A DNA stretch of 64,000 bases from an uncultured Porphyromonadaceae bacterium. Lineage in GTDB: Bacteria > Bacteroidota > Bacteroidia > Bacteroidales > Muribaculaceae. The stretch is from the NCBI GenBank assembly GCA_900547825.1, contig URII01000005.1:1-64000 (forward strand), in the 5' to 3' direction. The translations under genes were made by a program, and so were the position numbers. The notes under the pieces are model-generated. The model made no database searches, was not told the origin of the DNA, and was given only the letters and a program-made list of their open reading frames with translations. This document shows, piece after piece, positions 50,926 through 59,567 of the stretch (position 1 is the first letter of the stretch; each line of letters begins with the position of its first letter).

Positions 50926-53640
50926 ATGAAAAGAGTTTATACGTTTGGCGACGGCAAAGCTGAAGGCAACGCCTCGATGCGCAACCTCCTTGGTGGCAAA
51001 GGCGCCAACCTCGCCGAAATGAATCTCTTGGGAATGCCTGTGCCTCCCGGATTCACCATCACCACCGATGTCTGCACCGAGTACACCCAGTATGGCAAGG
51101 ACGAAGTTGTAAAGCGTCTTAAAGCCGATGTGGAAAAAGCCATAGCCCATGTGGAAGAACTGACGGGCAAACGTTTCGACGATCCCTCCAATCCACTGCT
51201 TGTGTCAGTACGTTCCGGCGCACGCGCATCAATGCCCGGCATGATGGATACAGTACTGAACCTCGGCATGAACGATGCCACCGTAGCCTCACTCGCCGAA
51301 AAGAGCGGCAACCCGCGTTTTGCTTGGGACAGCTATCGTCGCTTCGTACAGATGTACGGTGACGTGGTTCTTGGCATGAAACCGAAAAACAAAACCGATA
51401 TAGACCCGTTCGAGGCTATAATGGAGAAAGTCAAGGAAGCCAAAGGCGTGAAACTTGACACCGAACTTGATGTGGAGGATCTCCAGAATCTCGTGAAACT
51501 CTTTAAGGCCGCAGTAAAGGAATTTACCGGCAAGGACTTCCCCGACAGCGCCTGGGAACAGCTTTGGGGCGGTATTTGTGCAGTGTTCGACAGCTGGATG
51601 AACGAACGTGCCATCCTCTACCGTCGAATGAACCAGATACCCGAAGAATGGGGCACTGCCGTAAACGTACAAGCTATGGTTTACGGAAACATGGGCGACA
51701 ACTCCGCAACCGGTGTGGCATTCAGCCGCGATGCCGCCACAGGCGAGAACATATTCAACGGCGAATATCTCATCAACGCCCAGGGCGAGGATGTGGTGGC
51801 CGGTATCCGTACACCTCAGCAGATCACTGTTGAAGGTTCAAAACGCTGGGCTGCACTTCAGGGTATAAGTGAGGAAGAACGCGCATCGAAATATCCCTCA
51901 CTTGAGGAGTCCATGCCTGTTTGCGCCGCTGAGCTCATAGCTATAGCACATCGCCTTGAGGACTACTACAAGGACATGCAGGACATGGAATTCACCATTC
52001 AGGACGGCAAGCTCTGGATGCTCCAGACCCGCAACGGTAAACGCACCGGCGCTGCTATGGTGAAGATTGCCATGGACCTTCTCCGCGCAGGCGAAATTGA
52101 TGAGAAGACAGCCCTCATGCGTATGGAGCCGCAGAAACTCGACGAGCTACTTCACCCTGTGTTTGACAAGAACGGGCTGAAACGCGCCAAGGTAGTGGCC
52201 AAAGGTCTTCCCGCTTCTCCGGGTGCCGCAGCAGGCCAGATTGTGTTCTTCGCCGACGAAGCTGAGGCTTGGGCCGAGAAGAAAAAGAAAGTAGTGCTCG
52301 TGCGCATCGAGACTTCGCCTGAAGACCTCCGCGGTATGGCCGTGGCTCAGGGCATCCTTACCATGCGCGGTGGCATGACCTCACACGCAGCCGTTGTGGC
52401 CCGCGGCATGGGCAAATGCTGTGTGTCAGGAGCAGGCGAGATAAAAGTCGACTACGAAGCCAAGACAGTGGAAATGGGTGGCAAGACCTATAACGAAGGT
52501 GACTGGATTTCGCTCAACGGTTCTACCGGCGAAGTGTACGACGGACAGGTTCCCACCACCGAGCCCGAACTTGGCGGTGACTTCGGAGCGATCATGAACC
52601 TTGCTGCAAAATTCACCAAAACTCTTGTTCGTACCAACGCCGATACTCCCCGCGACGCCCGTCAGGCCCGCAATTTCGGCGCTCAGGGCATCGGCCTGTG
52701 CCGCACCGAGCATATGTTCTTCGAAGGTGACCGCATAAAGGCTGTGCGTGAAATGATTCTCGCAAGCGATGTTGAAGGTCGCCGTCACGCACTCGCCAAA
52801 CTGCTCCCCATGCAGCGTGGCGACTTCGAGGGAATCTTTGAGGCCATGGACGGTTACGGTGTCACAATACGTCTTCTCGATCCCCCGTTGCACGAATTCG
52901 TGCCTCATCAGACTGCCACTCAGAAAGAGCTTGCTGACGAAATGGGCATAACTCTTGCCGAAGTCAAAGCCAAAGTTGACAGCCTTGAGGAATTCAACCC
53001 CATGCTTGGCCACCGCGGTTGCCGTCTCGGTATCACCTATCCCGAAATCACCGAAATGCAGACACGCGCCATCATAGAGGCCGCTCTCGCCTGCAAGGAA
53101 CGCGGCATTGACGTGCATCCCGAGATAATGATCCCTCTTGTAGGATCTCTTAAAGAGATTCAGAACCAGGCCGATGTTATCAACATCACAGCCGCAAAGG
53201 TGTTTGAAGAGCAGGGCCGCTCTATCCCCTATCTCGTGGGAACAATGATAGAGGTACCCCGTGCAGCCCTTACAGCCAATGAAATAGCTACTGTGGCCGA
53301 CTTCTTCTCATTCGGTACCAACGACCTTACACAGATGACCTTCGGATTCTCACGTGATGACGCCCCCAAATTCCTTAAATTCTATAAGGAACACGGAGTG
53401 ATCAAGACTGATCCGTTCGAAGTGCTCGATCAGGAAGGTGTAGGTCAGCTCGTGAGAATGGGCGTTGAAAAAGGCCGCGCCACCAAACCCGAACTCAAGA
53501 TCGGTATCTGCGGCGAACACGGAGGCGAACCCTCGTCAGTCAAGTTCTGCGCCAAACTCGGCATGAACTACGTAAGCTGCTCACCGTTCCGTGTGCCCAT
53601 AGCCCGCGTAGCCGCCGCCCAAGCCGCCCTCGAGGACTAA
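50926..53640 (+). CDS. ppdK: Pyruvate, phosphate dikinase
   Basis: 904-aa enzyme interconverting pyruvate, ATP and Pi with PEP, AMP and PPi. ATP-grasp N-terminal domain (LLGGKGANLAEMNLLG; VRSGARASMPGMMDTVLNLG). The swivelling domain has the catalytic histidine in GGMTSHAAVVARGMGKCCV. The C-terminal PEP/pyruvate barrel has ARQARNFGAQGIGLCRTEHMF, FSFGTNDLTQMTFGFSRDD and the catalytic cysteine in KIGICGEHGGEPSS. Full length; codon use suggests high expression. Followed by a strong hairpin. Confidence 0.98.
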   Translation: MKRVYTFGDGKAEGNASMRNLLGGKGANLAEMNLLGMPVPPGFTITTDVCTEYTQYGKDEVVKRLKADVEKAIAHVEELTGKRFDDPSNPLLVSVRSGARASMPGMMDTVLNLGMNDATVASLAEKSGNPRFAWDSYRRFVQMYGDVVLGMKPKNKTDIDPFEAIMEKVKEAKGVKLDTELDVEDLQNLVKLFKAAVKEFTGKDFPDSAWEQLWGGICAVFDSWMNERAILYRRMNQIPEEWGTAVNVQAMVYGNMGDNSATGVAFSRDAATGENIFNGEYLINAQGEDVVAGIRTPQQITVEGSKRWAALQGISEEERASKYPSLEESMPVCAAELIAIAHRLEDYYKDMQDMEFTIQDGKLWMLQTRNGKRTGAAMVKIAMDLLRAGEIDEKTALMRMEPQKLDELLHPVFDKNGLKRAKVVAKGLPASPGAAAGQIVFFADEAEAWAEKKKKVVLVRIETSPEDLRGMAVAQGILTMRGGMTSHAAVVARGMGKCCVSGAGEIKVDYEAKTVEMGGKTYNEGDWISLNGSTGEVYDGQVPTTEPELGGDFGAIMNLAAKFTKTLVRTNADTPRDARQARNFGAQGIGLCRTEHMFFEGDRIKAVREMILASDVEGRRHALAKLLPMQRGDFEGIFEAMDGYGVTIRLLDPPLHEFVPHQTATQKELADEMGITLAEVKAKVDSLEEFNPMLGHRGCRLGITYPEITEMQTRAIIEAALACKERGIDVHPEIMIPLVGSLKEIQNQADVINITAAKVFEEQGRSIPYLVGTMIEVPRAALTANEIATVADFFSFGTNDLTQMTFGFSRDDAPKFLKFYKEHGVIKTDPFEVLDQEGVGQLVRMGVEKGRATKPELKIGICGEHGGEPSSVKFCAKLGMNYVSCSPFRVPIARVAAAQAALED

Positions 53641-53663
53641 GAAATCCACTAATCAATTGACAA

Positions 53664-53705
53664 AGGCTGCAATGCTTGCCAGTAAAATCGGCAGCATTGC
53701 AGCCT
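53664..53705 (+). terminator. Terminator of ppdK
   Basis: A perfect 13-bp stem AGGCTGCAATGCT (53664-53676) with AGCATTGCAGCCT (53693-53705); an additional inner stem extends it. An AT-rich tail follows, with no long T-run. Confidence 0.75.
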
Positions 53706-53732
53706 ATTAATTTAGTATCTTTTGGCAGCAGT

Positions 53733-53885
53733 CTAAATAATCCGTCCACCTCGATACAGAAGCCAACTTATGAAATGCTGAAGCACTTTTCGTATCTCTG
53801 ACGTCCACATTGCCAATAAAAGCTTAAGAAGCACCGTAATATTAAATGCCATTAAAACATGAACAGTTCTCAATGAAGATCTACC
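53733..53885 (-). pseudogene. Possible degraded coding fragment
   Basis: An open stretch of 50 codons on the minus strand without a good start (core LMAFNITVLLKLLL, then a charged helix and YRGGRII before the stop). The composition is protein-like and resembles a leftover of a longer gene. No family can be assigned; chance is possible. The rest of the gap 53886-54146 shows only promoter-like boxes. Confidence 0.22.
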
Positions 53886-53976
53886 TTAGGCTTATTGATA
53901 CTAAAATTCTCTGTTTCTCTATTTACTATTTAGTCAATATTTTTATTGATTTGTGTGATAGTATTAATTTAATAGC

Positions 53977-53984
53977 TATATTTG
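53977..53984 (+). promoter_or_regulatory. Candidate -7 box upstream of the island genes
   Basis: TATATTTG, about 160 bp before the first island gene; a further match, TATCTTTG, is at 54032-54039. Candidate -33 elements are weak (TTTGTGTG around 53950-53957). Confidence 0.35.
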
Positions 53985-54146
53985 CGCTAAAACATGCGGG
54001 AATATAATTTAGCATTAGGATATGACTAAGATATCTTTGATATTCTTTGGCTTCATACCGATATTATTTAGATATAGTCGTAAATTAACTTATCTTTAAC
54101 ACTTAAAGCAAATTTATTTACTATCATAATCTTAAATCAATTGAAC

Positions 54147-54896
54147 ATGATAAAGTCGGATTTTTCATTACGTCGCTTTATAGATACGTTTGTTCCAGGT
54201 TTTGTAGTTGTTATTGGAATATGGTATCTATATAAACCATATTTTAATAAATACTTTCCGGTAATCGCTTTTGATCCCGCTAAAGATTTCTTTACAATAT
54301 CCAACGAGCTTAAACTTGTGTTGATATTAATAGCATCTGTTTTTGCGGGGGTCATCGTAAATCATTTTGCAGATGTCCCAGTTGCGTTTATTTACAAACA
54401 TTACAATGATAAAGAAGATTGCTTCGATAAGCTAAAATGGCTTGCTAAATTAAAATATAAGATGACAAGTTTGTTGGGATATTGCTTATTGTTCCGGTTC
54501 TTCATTTCAAAAGATCCAAGAAAAAAAGCTATGGATAGATATGCTGTCTCTGCAAGAAAGGAATCATTTAATAAAATGATAAATGATTGGACAAATACCA
54601 CTTTGTCGCAGATGAAAAAAAGGAATGAAGAAGTAATTGTACACCAACATATTTGTGCAAGAGTTCGCACATTAACTCCCTTTTCTTCAAAACTTTATAG
54701 TGATTGTTATGCTGAGGTTATATTTGCATCCGCATTACAAGTTTCATTGACTATTTTGTTTATTGCCACAGCGTTCTTACTAATTTTGAATTGGTATCAT
54801 GATATTTTTGACATTGAATCTAAATTCTCATTAAAGTTTATAGATAATATACAACTATTTTTCCTTTTATGTAGTGAGTATATATTATTGAAGTGA
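54147..54896 (+). CDS. Unrecognised multi-pass membrane protein, C-terminally truncated by a tandem duplication
   Basis: 249-aa protein of unknown family. Hydrophobic segments lie near residues 12-28, 50-70 and 195-218, with a fourth starting at about 233; between them is a basic cytosolic-type region (about 75-190). A 19-bp direct duplication (54873-54891 and 54892-54910) crosses the last codons. With one copy removed, the frame would continue 36 more codons to a TAA at 55015-55017 and complete the fourth hydrophobic helix. So the present stop is probably secondary. ATG at 54147 is preferred over TTG at 54141. It lies upstream of another unknown gene and may function with it. Confidence 0.6.
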   Translation: MIKSDFSLRRFIDTFVPGFVVVIGIWYLYKPYFNKYFPVIAFDPAKDFFTISNELKLVLILIASVFAGVIVNHFADVPVAFIYKHYNDKEDCFDKLKWLAKLKYKMTSLLGYCLLFRFFISKDPRKKAMDRYAVSARKESFNKMINDWTNTTLSQMKKRNEEVIVHQHICARVRTLTPFSSKLYSDCYAEVIFASALQVSLTILFIATAFLLILNWYHDIFDIESKFSLKFIDNIQLFFLLCSEYILLK

Positions 54897-54910
54897 GTAT
54901 ATATTATTGA
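54873..54910 (+). repeat. 19-bp tandem duplication across the 3' end of the membrane-protein gene
   Basis: Two adjacent exact copies of AGTGAGTATATATTATTGA. Because 19 is not a multiple of 3, the second copy shifts the frame and introduces the TGA at 54894-54896. Confidence 0.95.
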
Positions 54911-55065
54911 TGATAATGACTTATTCTGTTATTAGAACCTTTAGACATTTTTCCAGTCAAATCTTGACAATTGCATATCATTTATATTTTAACAGTAAGC
55001 ATTCCCCCAAAATATAATTATATCTGCATATCATATTTTAATACCTATCATATAATTTATAACAA

Positions 55066-56091
55066 ATGGACAACAAAAATATAATTGATAGCATACTATC
55101 AAAGCTAAAAGGAAAGAAAAAACCATTTCTTGATGAAGTAGAGTTAGCTGTGTTCAGATTTATTAATAAGACATCAATAAACGATTGTCTTACAATAGTT
55201 ATGAGAGATTCTTCAGGAAATATAATTTCAACTTGGACGCCGAAAGATGTATTAGATGGTTATTTGCCGCGTTTTGTTGCGTTCATGCGAAAAAGACAAT
55301 ACAAAGGACTTTTTGTTGATTCTTATTTAACAGATAAAGTAGTAGAGATTGTAACAAATAAATTCAAAAAGTTTTATAAGTCTAATACTGATCTTATTTC
55401 AAAGCCTTTATTGGAAGCTCTATTGAAAGATTCTGTTTTTGTCAATACACTTTCAAATCATATTATTGAACGGGCCGGTAGCACATTACCTTCAGCCATA
55501 CGTTCAAAACTTACTACAGTATTGATTCACAAACTTGAGACCAGTGTTAGTCAGGACATTGTTTCTTCTACTGCTAATGCTATTTCAGTATTGACCGCAC
55601 AAGTTGTTGGAGTAGCAACAGCCATACCTATAACTAAATCAATGGCAATGTTGTTAATGAAATATTTTGCTGTATTAATGAAAGGAACGGTGGCAAAAGT
55701 CCTTGCCTCTGCTGCAGTTAAAAGTATGCTAGCCGCCACAGTAAAAAAACTTGTAGCGGTAAAAATATTAGGAGCATTGATTACTCTTGTAGCTTCTAAA
55801 TTGGGACTTTCGGCCAGCGGTACCGTTATCGGAATAGTAGTAGCACCCTTGCTTATCGCTTTTATTGCACATGAGATTAATACGCTTCCCAAAAAATTAG
55901 CGGAAAAGGTTTCTAAAGAAGTGCGCAATGAACTTGACGGTCAATATACCTCAGTAAATAGAGATATTGTCACAAATATAGTAAAAAATGTACTTGGAAC
56001 CGGAATTTCTGTTTTTGCCAATGATGTTGCAAACGATCCTGAAATGAAGAAAACAATATCAGAGTTAGCCAAAGAAATTAGTATAGGATAA
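55066..56091 (+). CDS. Unrecognised protein with a long Ala/Val-rich hydrophobic region
   Basis: 341-aa protein with no family I recognise. Residues 1-60 form a small mixed domain (ELAVFRFINKTSINDCLTIVMRD, a strand-rich start), and 60-165 are charged and helical. Residues about 168-270 are alternating Ala/Val/Leu-rich hydrophobic helices with few charges (TAQVVGVATAIPI, GTVIGIVVAPLLIAFIAHEI). The tail (275-341) is amphipathic. The pattern is compatible with a membrane-inserting or pore-forming effector, but also with an ordinary membrane protein. It has no N-terminal signal peptide. It follows the island's first gene after 169 bp and ends at a strong hairpin. Confidence 0.6.
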   Translation: MDNKNIIDSILSKLKGKKKPFLDEVELAVFRFINKTSINDCLTIVMRDSSGNIISTWTPKDVLDGYLPRFVAFMRKRQYKGLFVDSYLTDKVVEIVTNKFKKFYKSNTDLISKPLLEALLKDSVFVNTLSNHIIERAGSTLPSAIRSKLTTVLIHKLETSVSQDIVSSTANAISVLTAQVVGVATAIPITKSMAMLLMKYFAVLMKGTVAKVLASAAVKSMLAATVKKLVAVKILGALITLVASKLGLSASGTVIGIVVAPLLIAFIAHEINTLPKKLAEKVSKEVRNELDGQYTSVNRDIVTNIVKNVLGTGISVFANDVANDPEMKKTISELAKEISIG

Positions 56092-56118
56092 TAATATGAA
56101 TTATATACTGATATGCAG

Positions 56119-56153
56119 TCCGGGCGTTCAGATGCGGTATCTGAACGCCCGGA
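56119..56153. terminator. Bidirectional hairpin between the island and the SH3-like gene
   Basis: A perfect 15-bp stem TCCGGGCGTTCAGAT (56119-56133) with its complement (56139-56153) around a 5-base loop. It sits between two convergent genes. Confidence 0.8.
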
Positions 56154-56178
56154 TTATACGAAACAGAAAATCTGACTC

Positions 56179-56802
56179 TCAGAGTGAGAATATGGCTCCA
56201 TTAAACAGAATGGCATTTCTGTATTCGTCGAGAAGAACCGGAATTTCGGCATCAAGCTCAGAAGCTTCCTTCATTAATTCAGTCAAAGGCGTCTCCGGAT
56301 CCACATAGCCGGTAAGCTGATGAGTGGCATTGATTTTGCCGTCGCTGATTGATCCTATATACGACCATGTCTCGGCCGGGAGAGTCCGCCCCGACTTGGG
56401 ATCCATCCTCATCCATTCCATAACTATGAGCGCATGGGTAGCGTCAAGTTTAGAGACTGTCAGACTCCCGCTGAAACGTGTTTTATCCCACGCTTCCTCC
56501 GATTCCAGACCATTACCGAATAAATAAGCGGGATAAGGCTCCTGCGCTTGTATGGCGGCATAATCTGCGGCGACATACGCTTCTTTGCCCGCATATATTA
56601 CTTTCAGCCATTTCGCTTCATAATCAGGCTCACCTACAATCAGCAGCGGAGCACCGACACTATACACCGTGCCTAATTTCTTCCCCGCAGTGGAAGGGGT
56701 GGCACGCACGTTCATACTTTTTCCCTGCGGATAAGCATAATATTGAGCAGAAGCACAGACTGTGCATATCAATGCGCTGAGAATTATAACTATCTTCTTC
56801 AT
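56179..56802 (-). CDS. Secreted SH3-like domain protein
   Basis: About 207-aa exported protein. Signal peptide MKKIVIILSALICTVCASA is followed directly by a bacterial SH3-like domain (about 20-75: KSMNVRATPSTAGKKLGTVYSV, WLKVIYAGKEAYVA). The C-terminal half (about 85-205) is unrecognised and beta-rich. The start at 56802 is where the signal peptide begins; a longer ATG at 56838 is unlikely. It lies 81 bp downstream of the beta-propeller pair on the same strand. Ligand unknown. Confidence 0.78.
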   Translation of the reverse strand: MKKIVIILSALICTVCASAQYYAYPQGKSMNVRATPSTAGKKLGTVYSVGAPLLIVGEPDYEAKWLKVIYAGKEAYVAADYAAIQAQEPYPAYLFGNGLESEEAWDKTRFSGSLTVSKLDATHALIVMEWMRMDPKSGRTLPAETWSYIGSISDGKINATHQLTGYVDPETPLTELMKEASELDAEIPVLLDEYRNAILFNGAIFSL

Positions 56803-56883
56803 GATAAATAAATTTTCTGCTAAGAAAATAAATCCCACCGAGATTTCCGTTCTTGCAGAAGTTAAAAAACGCTAACCTATATG

Positions 56884-58119
56884 TCACTTCGCTATGAATT
56901 TCTCATCTTGGCGAATATATAGGGATCCGGGAATCAGCTCAGTGACTTTTCTGCCATACAGATCATAAACCGGAGTATCCGCCGCCGGGGTATCAATACG
57001 TATACCGTTCACTCCCGAGCTGCGATCCGGATCATAAGCCAGCACCCCCGCATGGGTGTATAGATAAATCCTGCCATTGAACATAACCGACTCATGGATC
57101 CAGTAATCATGATCCTCAAATGGTTCGCTGCGGGCTAAAGGGGTCCATGTCATGCCTCTGTCCTGCGATTTGATGATACGTATGTTCTGTACTGTGCTGT
57201 CAGCTCCTACAACATAGACAACATCGGGATTTACAGGATCAAACATCACGTTATAGGCATAGCCGATTACTGAATCGTCATTGAACCTGTCCTGTTGATA
57301 GACAATGCGCCACGTGCTGCCACAATCGTTTGACCCGCATACAACCCCTTCACCCGAAAAAAGTATATGGTTGGAATTATCCGGATCAAACGCAAGGTGA
57401 TGGCATGAATTGTCTCCTGCTATCGGAGGGTTGATTATATTCCATTGAGAACCGCCGTTGCCGCTTCTTAAAATCTGTGCGGCAAAACCCTCACTTTCTG
57501 ATGTGTAGAACATCACCTCCGGATCCAATGGGTGCCATCCTAAAAATTGATTCTCATTGTATGTGAAAAGATAATCGATCTTAAGGCTCCATGTAGTTCC
57601 GAAGTCCTCCGATATCCATATTCCAGGATATGCGGCCACCATCAACGTTTCAGGACGTTCGGGATGCTGAGCAAGCCTCATTAGATACATAAGTTTTTTT
57701 CCATAGTAATCCAGTCCCATATCCGGGGCGGCAATGTCCTCCGGTTCAGGCTGAGAACGGTTTATCCTGACCAACCGGGCAGCCTCCACATTACGGAAAT
57801 TCTCCCACCCTTCGGGAACTACAATTGCCACAACATTCTCGCCATAAACCTTGAAGTCGATCACATTAAAACCCTCCAATGCCCAACAGTGCCACGACGA
57901 GGTTTCTTCGGAGTATCTGTATATACCATTTTCAGTAGAAGCATACAGCCCGTTATCTACTATTTCAAGACGATGGCGCCCGTCACCGTCAGATTCAAGA
58001 CCTGCAGGGAAGCCGGTGCTTTCAAAAATTCCCAATACATTGGCGTAAGTCATTACTGGAACAATGACTGCGAACACAACTGCCATAATAATATGGCGCA
58101 TATTTAACAATTTCATCAT
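56884..58119 (-). CDS. Secreted beta-propeller protein with T9SS-like tail (paralogue 2)
   Basis: 411-aa exported protein with an N-terminal signal (MAVVFAVIVPVMTYA) and repeated BNR/sortilin-like blades: GLYASTENGIYRYSEE, GIWISEDFGTTWSL, ILRSGNGGSQWNII and IIKSQDRGMTWTPL. The Asp-box-like SxDxGxTW elements are typical of sialidase-like or VPS10-like propellers, but no sialidase catalytic set is evident. The C-terminus (PVYDLYGRKVTELIPGSLYI) looks like a T9SS sorting tail, though it ends in a short, lysine-bearing stretch. It lies 16 bp after its paralogue. Confidence 0.75.
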   Translation of the reverse strand: MMKLLNMRHIIMAVVFAVIVPVMTYANVLGIFESTGFPAGLESDGDGRHRLEIVDNGLYASTENGIYRYSEETSSWHCWALEGFNVIDFKVYGENVVAIVVPEGWENFRNVEAARLVRINRSQPEPEDIAAPDMGLDYYGKKLMYLMRLAQHPERPETLMVAAYPGIWISEDFGTTWSLKIDYLFTYNENQFLGWHPLDPEVMFYTSESEGFAAQILRSGNGGSQWNIINPPIAGDNSCHHLAFDPDNSNHILFSGEGVVCGSNDCGSTWRIVYQQDRFNDDSVIGYAYNVMFDPVNPDVVYVVGADSTVQNIRIIKSQDRGMTWTPLARSEPFEDHDYWIHESVMFNGRIYLYTHAGVLAYDPDRSSGVNGIRIDTPAADTPVYDLYGRKVTELIPGSLYIRQDEKFIAK

Positions 58120-58135
58120 ATCACATCAGAATGCA

Positions 58136-59365
58136 TTAAAAGACAACAACATCCGCTTTTGACCCGCACTTCCTGATATACATACCGGAAGCAGGACGGC
58201 GGTCTAATCTTACACCTTGGAGATTATAATATTCCGCATCTTCCGGCGAATATCCCTCCGGGACATTCACTGTGCCCGCTGACTGCCCGAGATCATAGTA
58301 AGAAACGTCCTCGCGTCCATGAAAATATATCCTGTTGTTAAAAAGTATAGCGTCATAATACACGGCATCCAATTCATCCGCATATTCAAAACGCTTTACT
58401 TTTGACCACGTCAGGCCGTTATCGGAAGAAGAGTATATACCCCTGTGGGGATAATAGCTATGCGCCTCCATGACATACCAACGATTGCTGTCGGACGGAT
58501 CAAACAAAACATTATAGGCATAATCAAACTCGTCATCATTCGAATAGATGTAATGCCAGCTTCTGCCACAATCCAGGGACTCCCATATACAGCATTCTCC
58601 GGCTGCGAGAATACGGTCATGATCCGTCGGATCAAAGGCCAGCTGGTGACAGCTGCTGTCGCCATTGTTTTCCGGCACAATAACATCCCATGTAGCCCCG
58701 CCGTCATCGCTTCGGTATATCACCGCCTCATATATCGCGCTTTCGGAGGTCATGAACATTACCTGCGGATTGTAAGGGTGCCATCCTAAAAATGAATGGG
58801 CGTTATATGTAGCACTGAAATATGACACATTTCTCCAGCTGTCACCAAAATCATCGGAAATATATATTCCGCCATGCCCCATCACCGATATGGTTGAAGC
58901 CACATCCGGATGCTGGGCTAAACGCGATAGATAAGTCCTGTCATCCCCCTGATATTGATATGTCATTCCATCGGGCGTGATATCGCGGAACCCATCGTCT
59001 CCGGTCGTACCCTTAACAAGGCGGCATACCGGACGCATGTCTATATCGTGGCCCTTATATTCCTCTGGTACGATAATCGCCACAATATCGACACCGCACA
59101 CACAAAAATCCACTACATTCCACCCAGCCATAGCAAAAGGCTGCCATTCGGCCCCATCCTCTTTGGAGTGACGGAATATACCGTTTTCACCTGCAGCATA
59201 AAGAAAATCACCGGTAACATGCAACCGCGGCACCCCGGTGCAATATGTTTTGCCGAAGCCGGTGTCATGCAGATTTTCGGACGCAACTGCCGCCGTAACA
59301 ACGGAGCCGGATATAAAAGCCGCAAGCACACAGATCGCAGCATAGCATAGACAAACTTTTCTCAT
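58136..59365 (-). CDS. Secreted beta-propeller protein with T9SS-like tail (paralogue 1)
   Basis: 409-aa exported protein, homologous along its length to the next gene downstream (FLYAAGENGIFRHSKE, GIYISDDFGDSWRNV, FLGWHPYNPQVMFMTSES, IYRSDDGGATWDVI, GIYSSSDNGLTWSKV). These are Asp-box propeller blades. It ends with EYYNLQGVRLDRRPASGMYI, a clearer T9SS type A sorting signal than its partner. Probably a cell-surface or secreted binding protein; substrate unknown. First gene of the pair, with a -7 box at 59438-59431. Confidence 0.77.
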   Translation of the reverse strand: MRKVCLCYAAICVLAAFISGSVVTAAVASENLHDTGFGKTYCTGVPRLHVTGDFLYAAGENGIFRHSKEDGAEWQPFAMAGWNVVDFCVCGVDIVAIIVPEEYKGHDIDMRPVCRLVKGTTGDDGFRDITPDGMTYQYQGDDRTYLSRLAQHPDVASTISVMGHGGIYISDDFGDSWRNVSYFSATYNAHSFLGWHPYNPQVMFMTSESAIYEAVIYRSDDGGATWDVIVPENNGDSSCHQLAFDPTDHDRILAAGECCIWESLDCGRSWHYIYSNDDEFDYAYNVLFDPSDSNRWYVMEAHSYYPHRGIYSSSDNGLTWSKVKRFEYADELDAVYYDAILFNNRIYFHGREDVSYYDLGQSAGTVNVPEGYSPEDAEYYNLQGVRLDRRPASGMYIRKCGSKADVVVF

Positions 59366-59430
59366 TTCCTTAATTTTGATTTATTAAGCCGTTGTTTTAT
59401 CGAAATCCCAGCACAATGTGATCTCTGCCA

Positions 59431-59438
59431 CAAATATA
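59431..59438 (-). promoter_or_regulatory. -7 box of the beta-propeller pair
   Basis: TATATTTG on the minus strand, 65 bp before the ATG; no well-spaced -33 TTG. Confidence 0.4.
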
Positions 59439-59551
59439 CGGATAAAAAATAAAGAAAGACTAAAACAAAGTTTATTACATATATTTATATTATATATTTT
59501 TCTGGAATTGCCCATTCATCTCTCCGCTTTAGATAATTCCTAATTTCTTCG

Positions 59552-59559
59552 TATCTTTG
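59552..59559 (+). promoter_or_regulatory. -7 box of the DUF5686 gene
   Basis: TATCTTTG ends 8 bp before the ATG at 59568, so the mRNA would be almost leaderless if that start is used; an in-frame ATG at 59601 is the alternative. Confidence 0.45.
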
Positions 59560-59567
59560 TAATAAGT

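Larger units (their letters stand above)
53706..56095. other. AT-rich accessory island with two unrecognised genes
   Basis: From just after the ppdK terminator to a strong hairpin at 56119, base composition and codon use shift clearly to A/T (runs of AAA, ATT, TTA codons) against GC-balanced flanks. It holds a long leader region (53706-54146) and two plus-strand genes. No integrase, tRNA or flanking repeat is visible; horizontal origin is inferred from composition only. Confidence 0.6.

Noticed and set aside
53813..54012. Non-coding RNA gene in the AT-rich leader of the island
   Set aside because: Only low-complexity A/T sequence and promoter-like boxes are visible; no stable structured element or known RNA motif.
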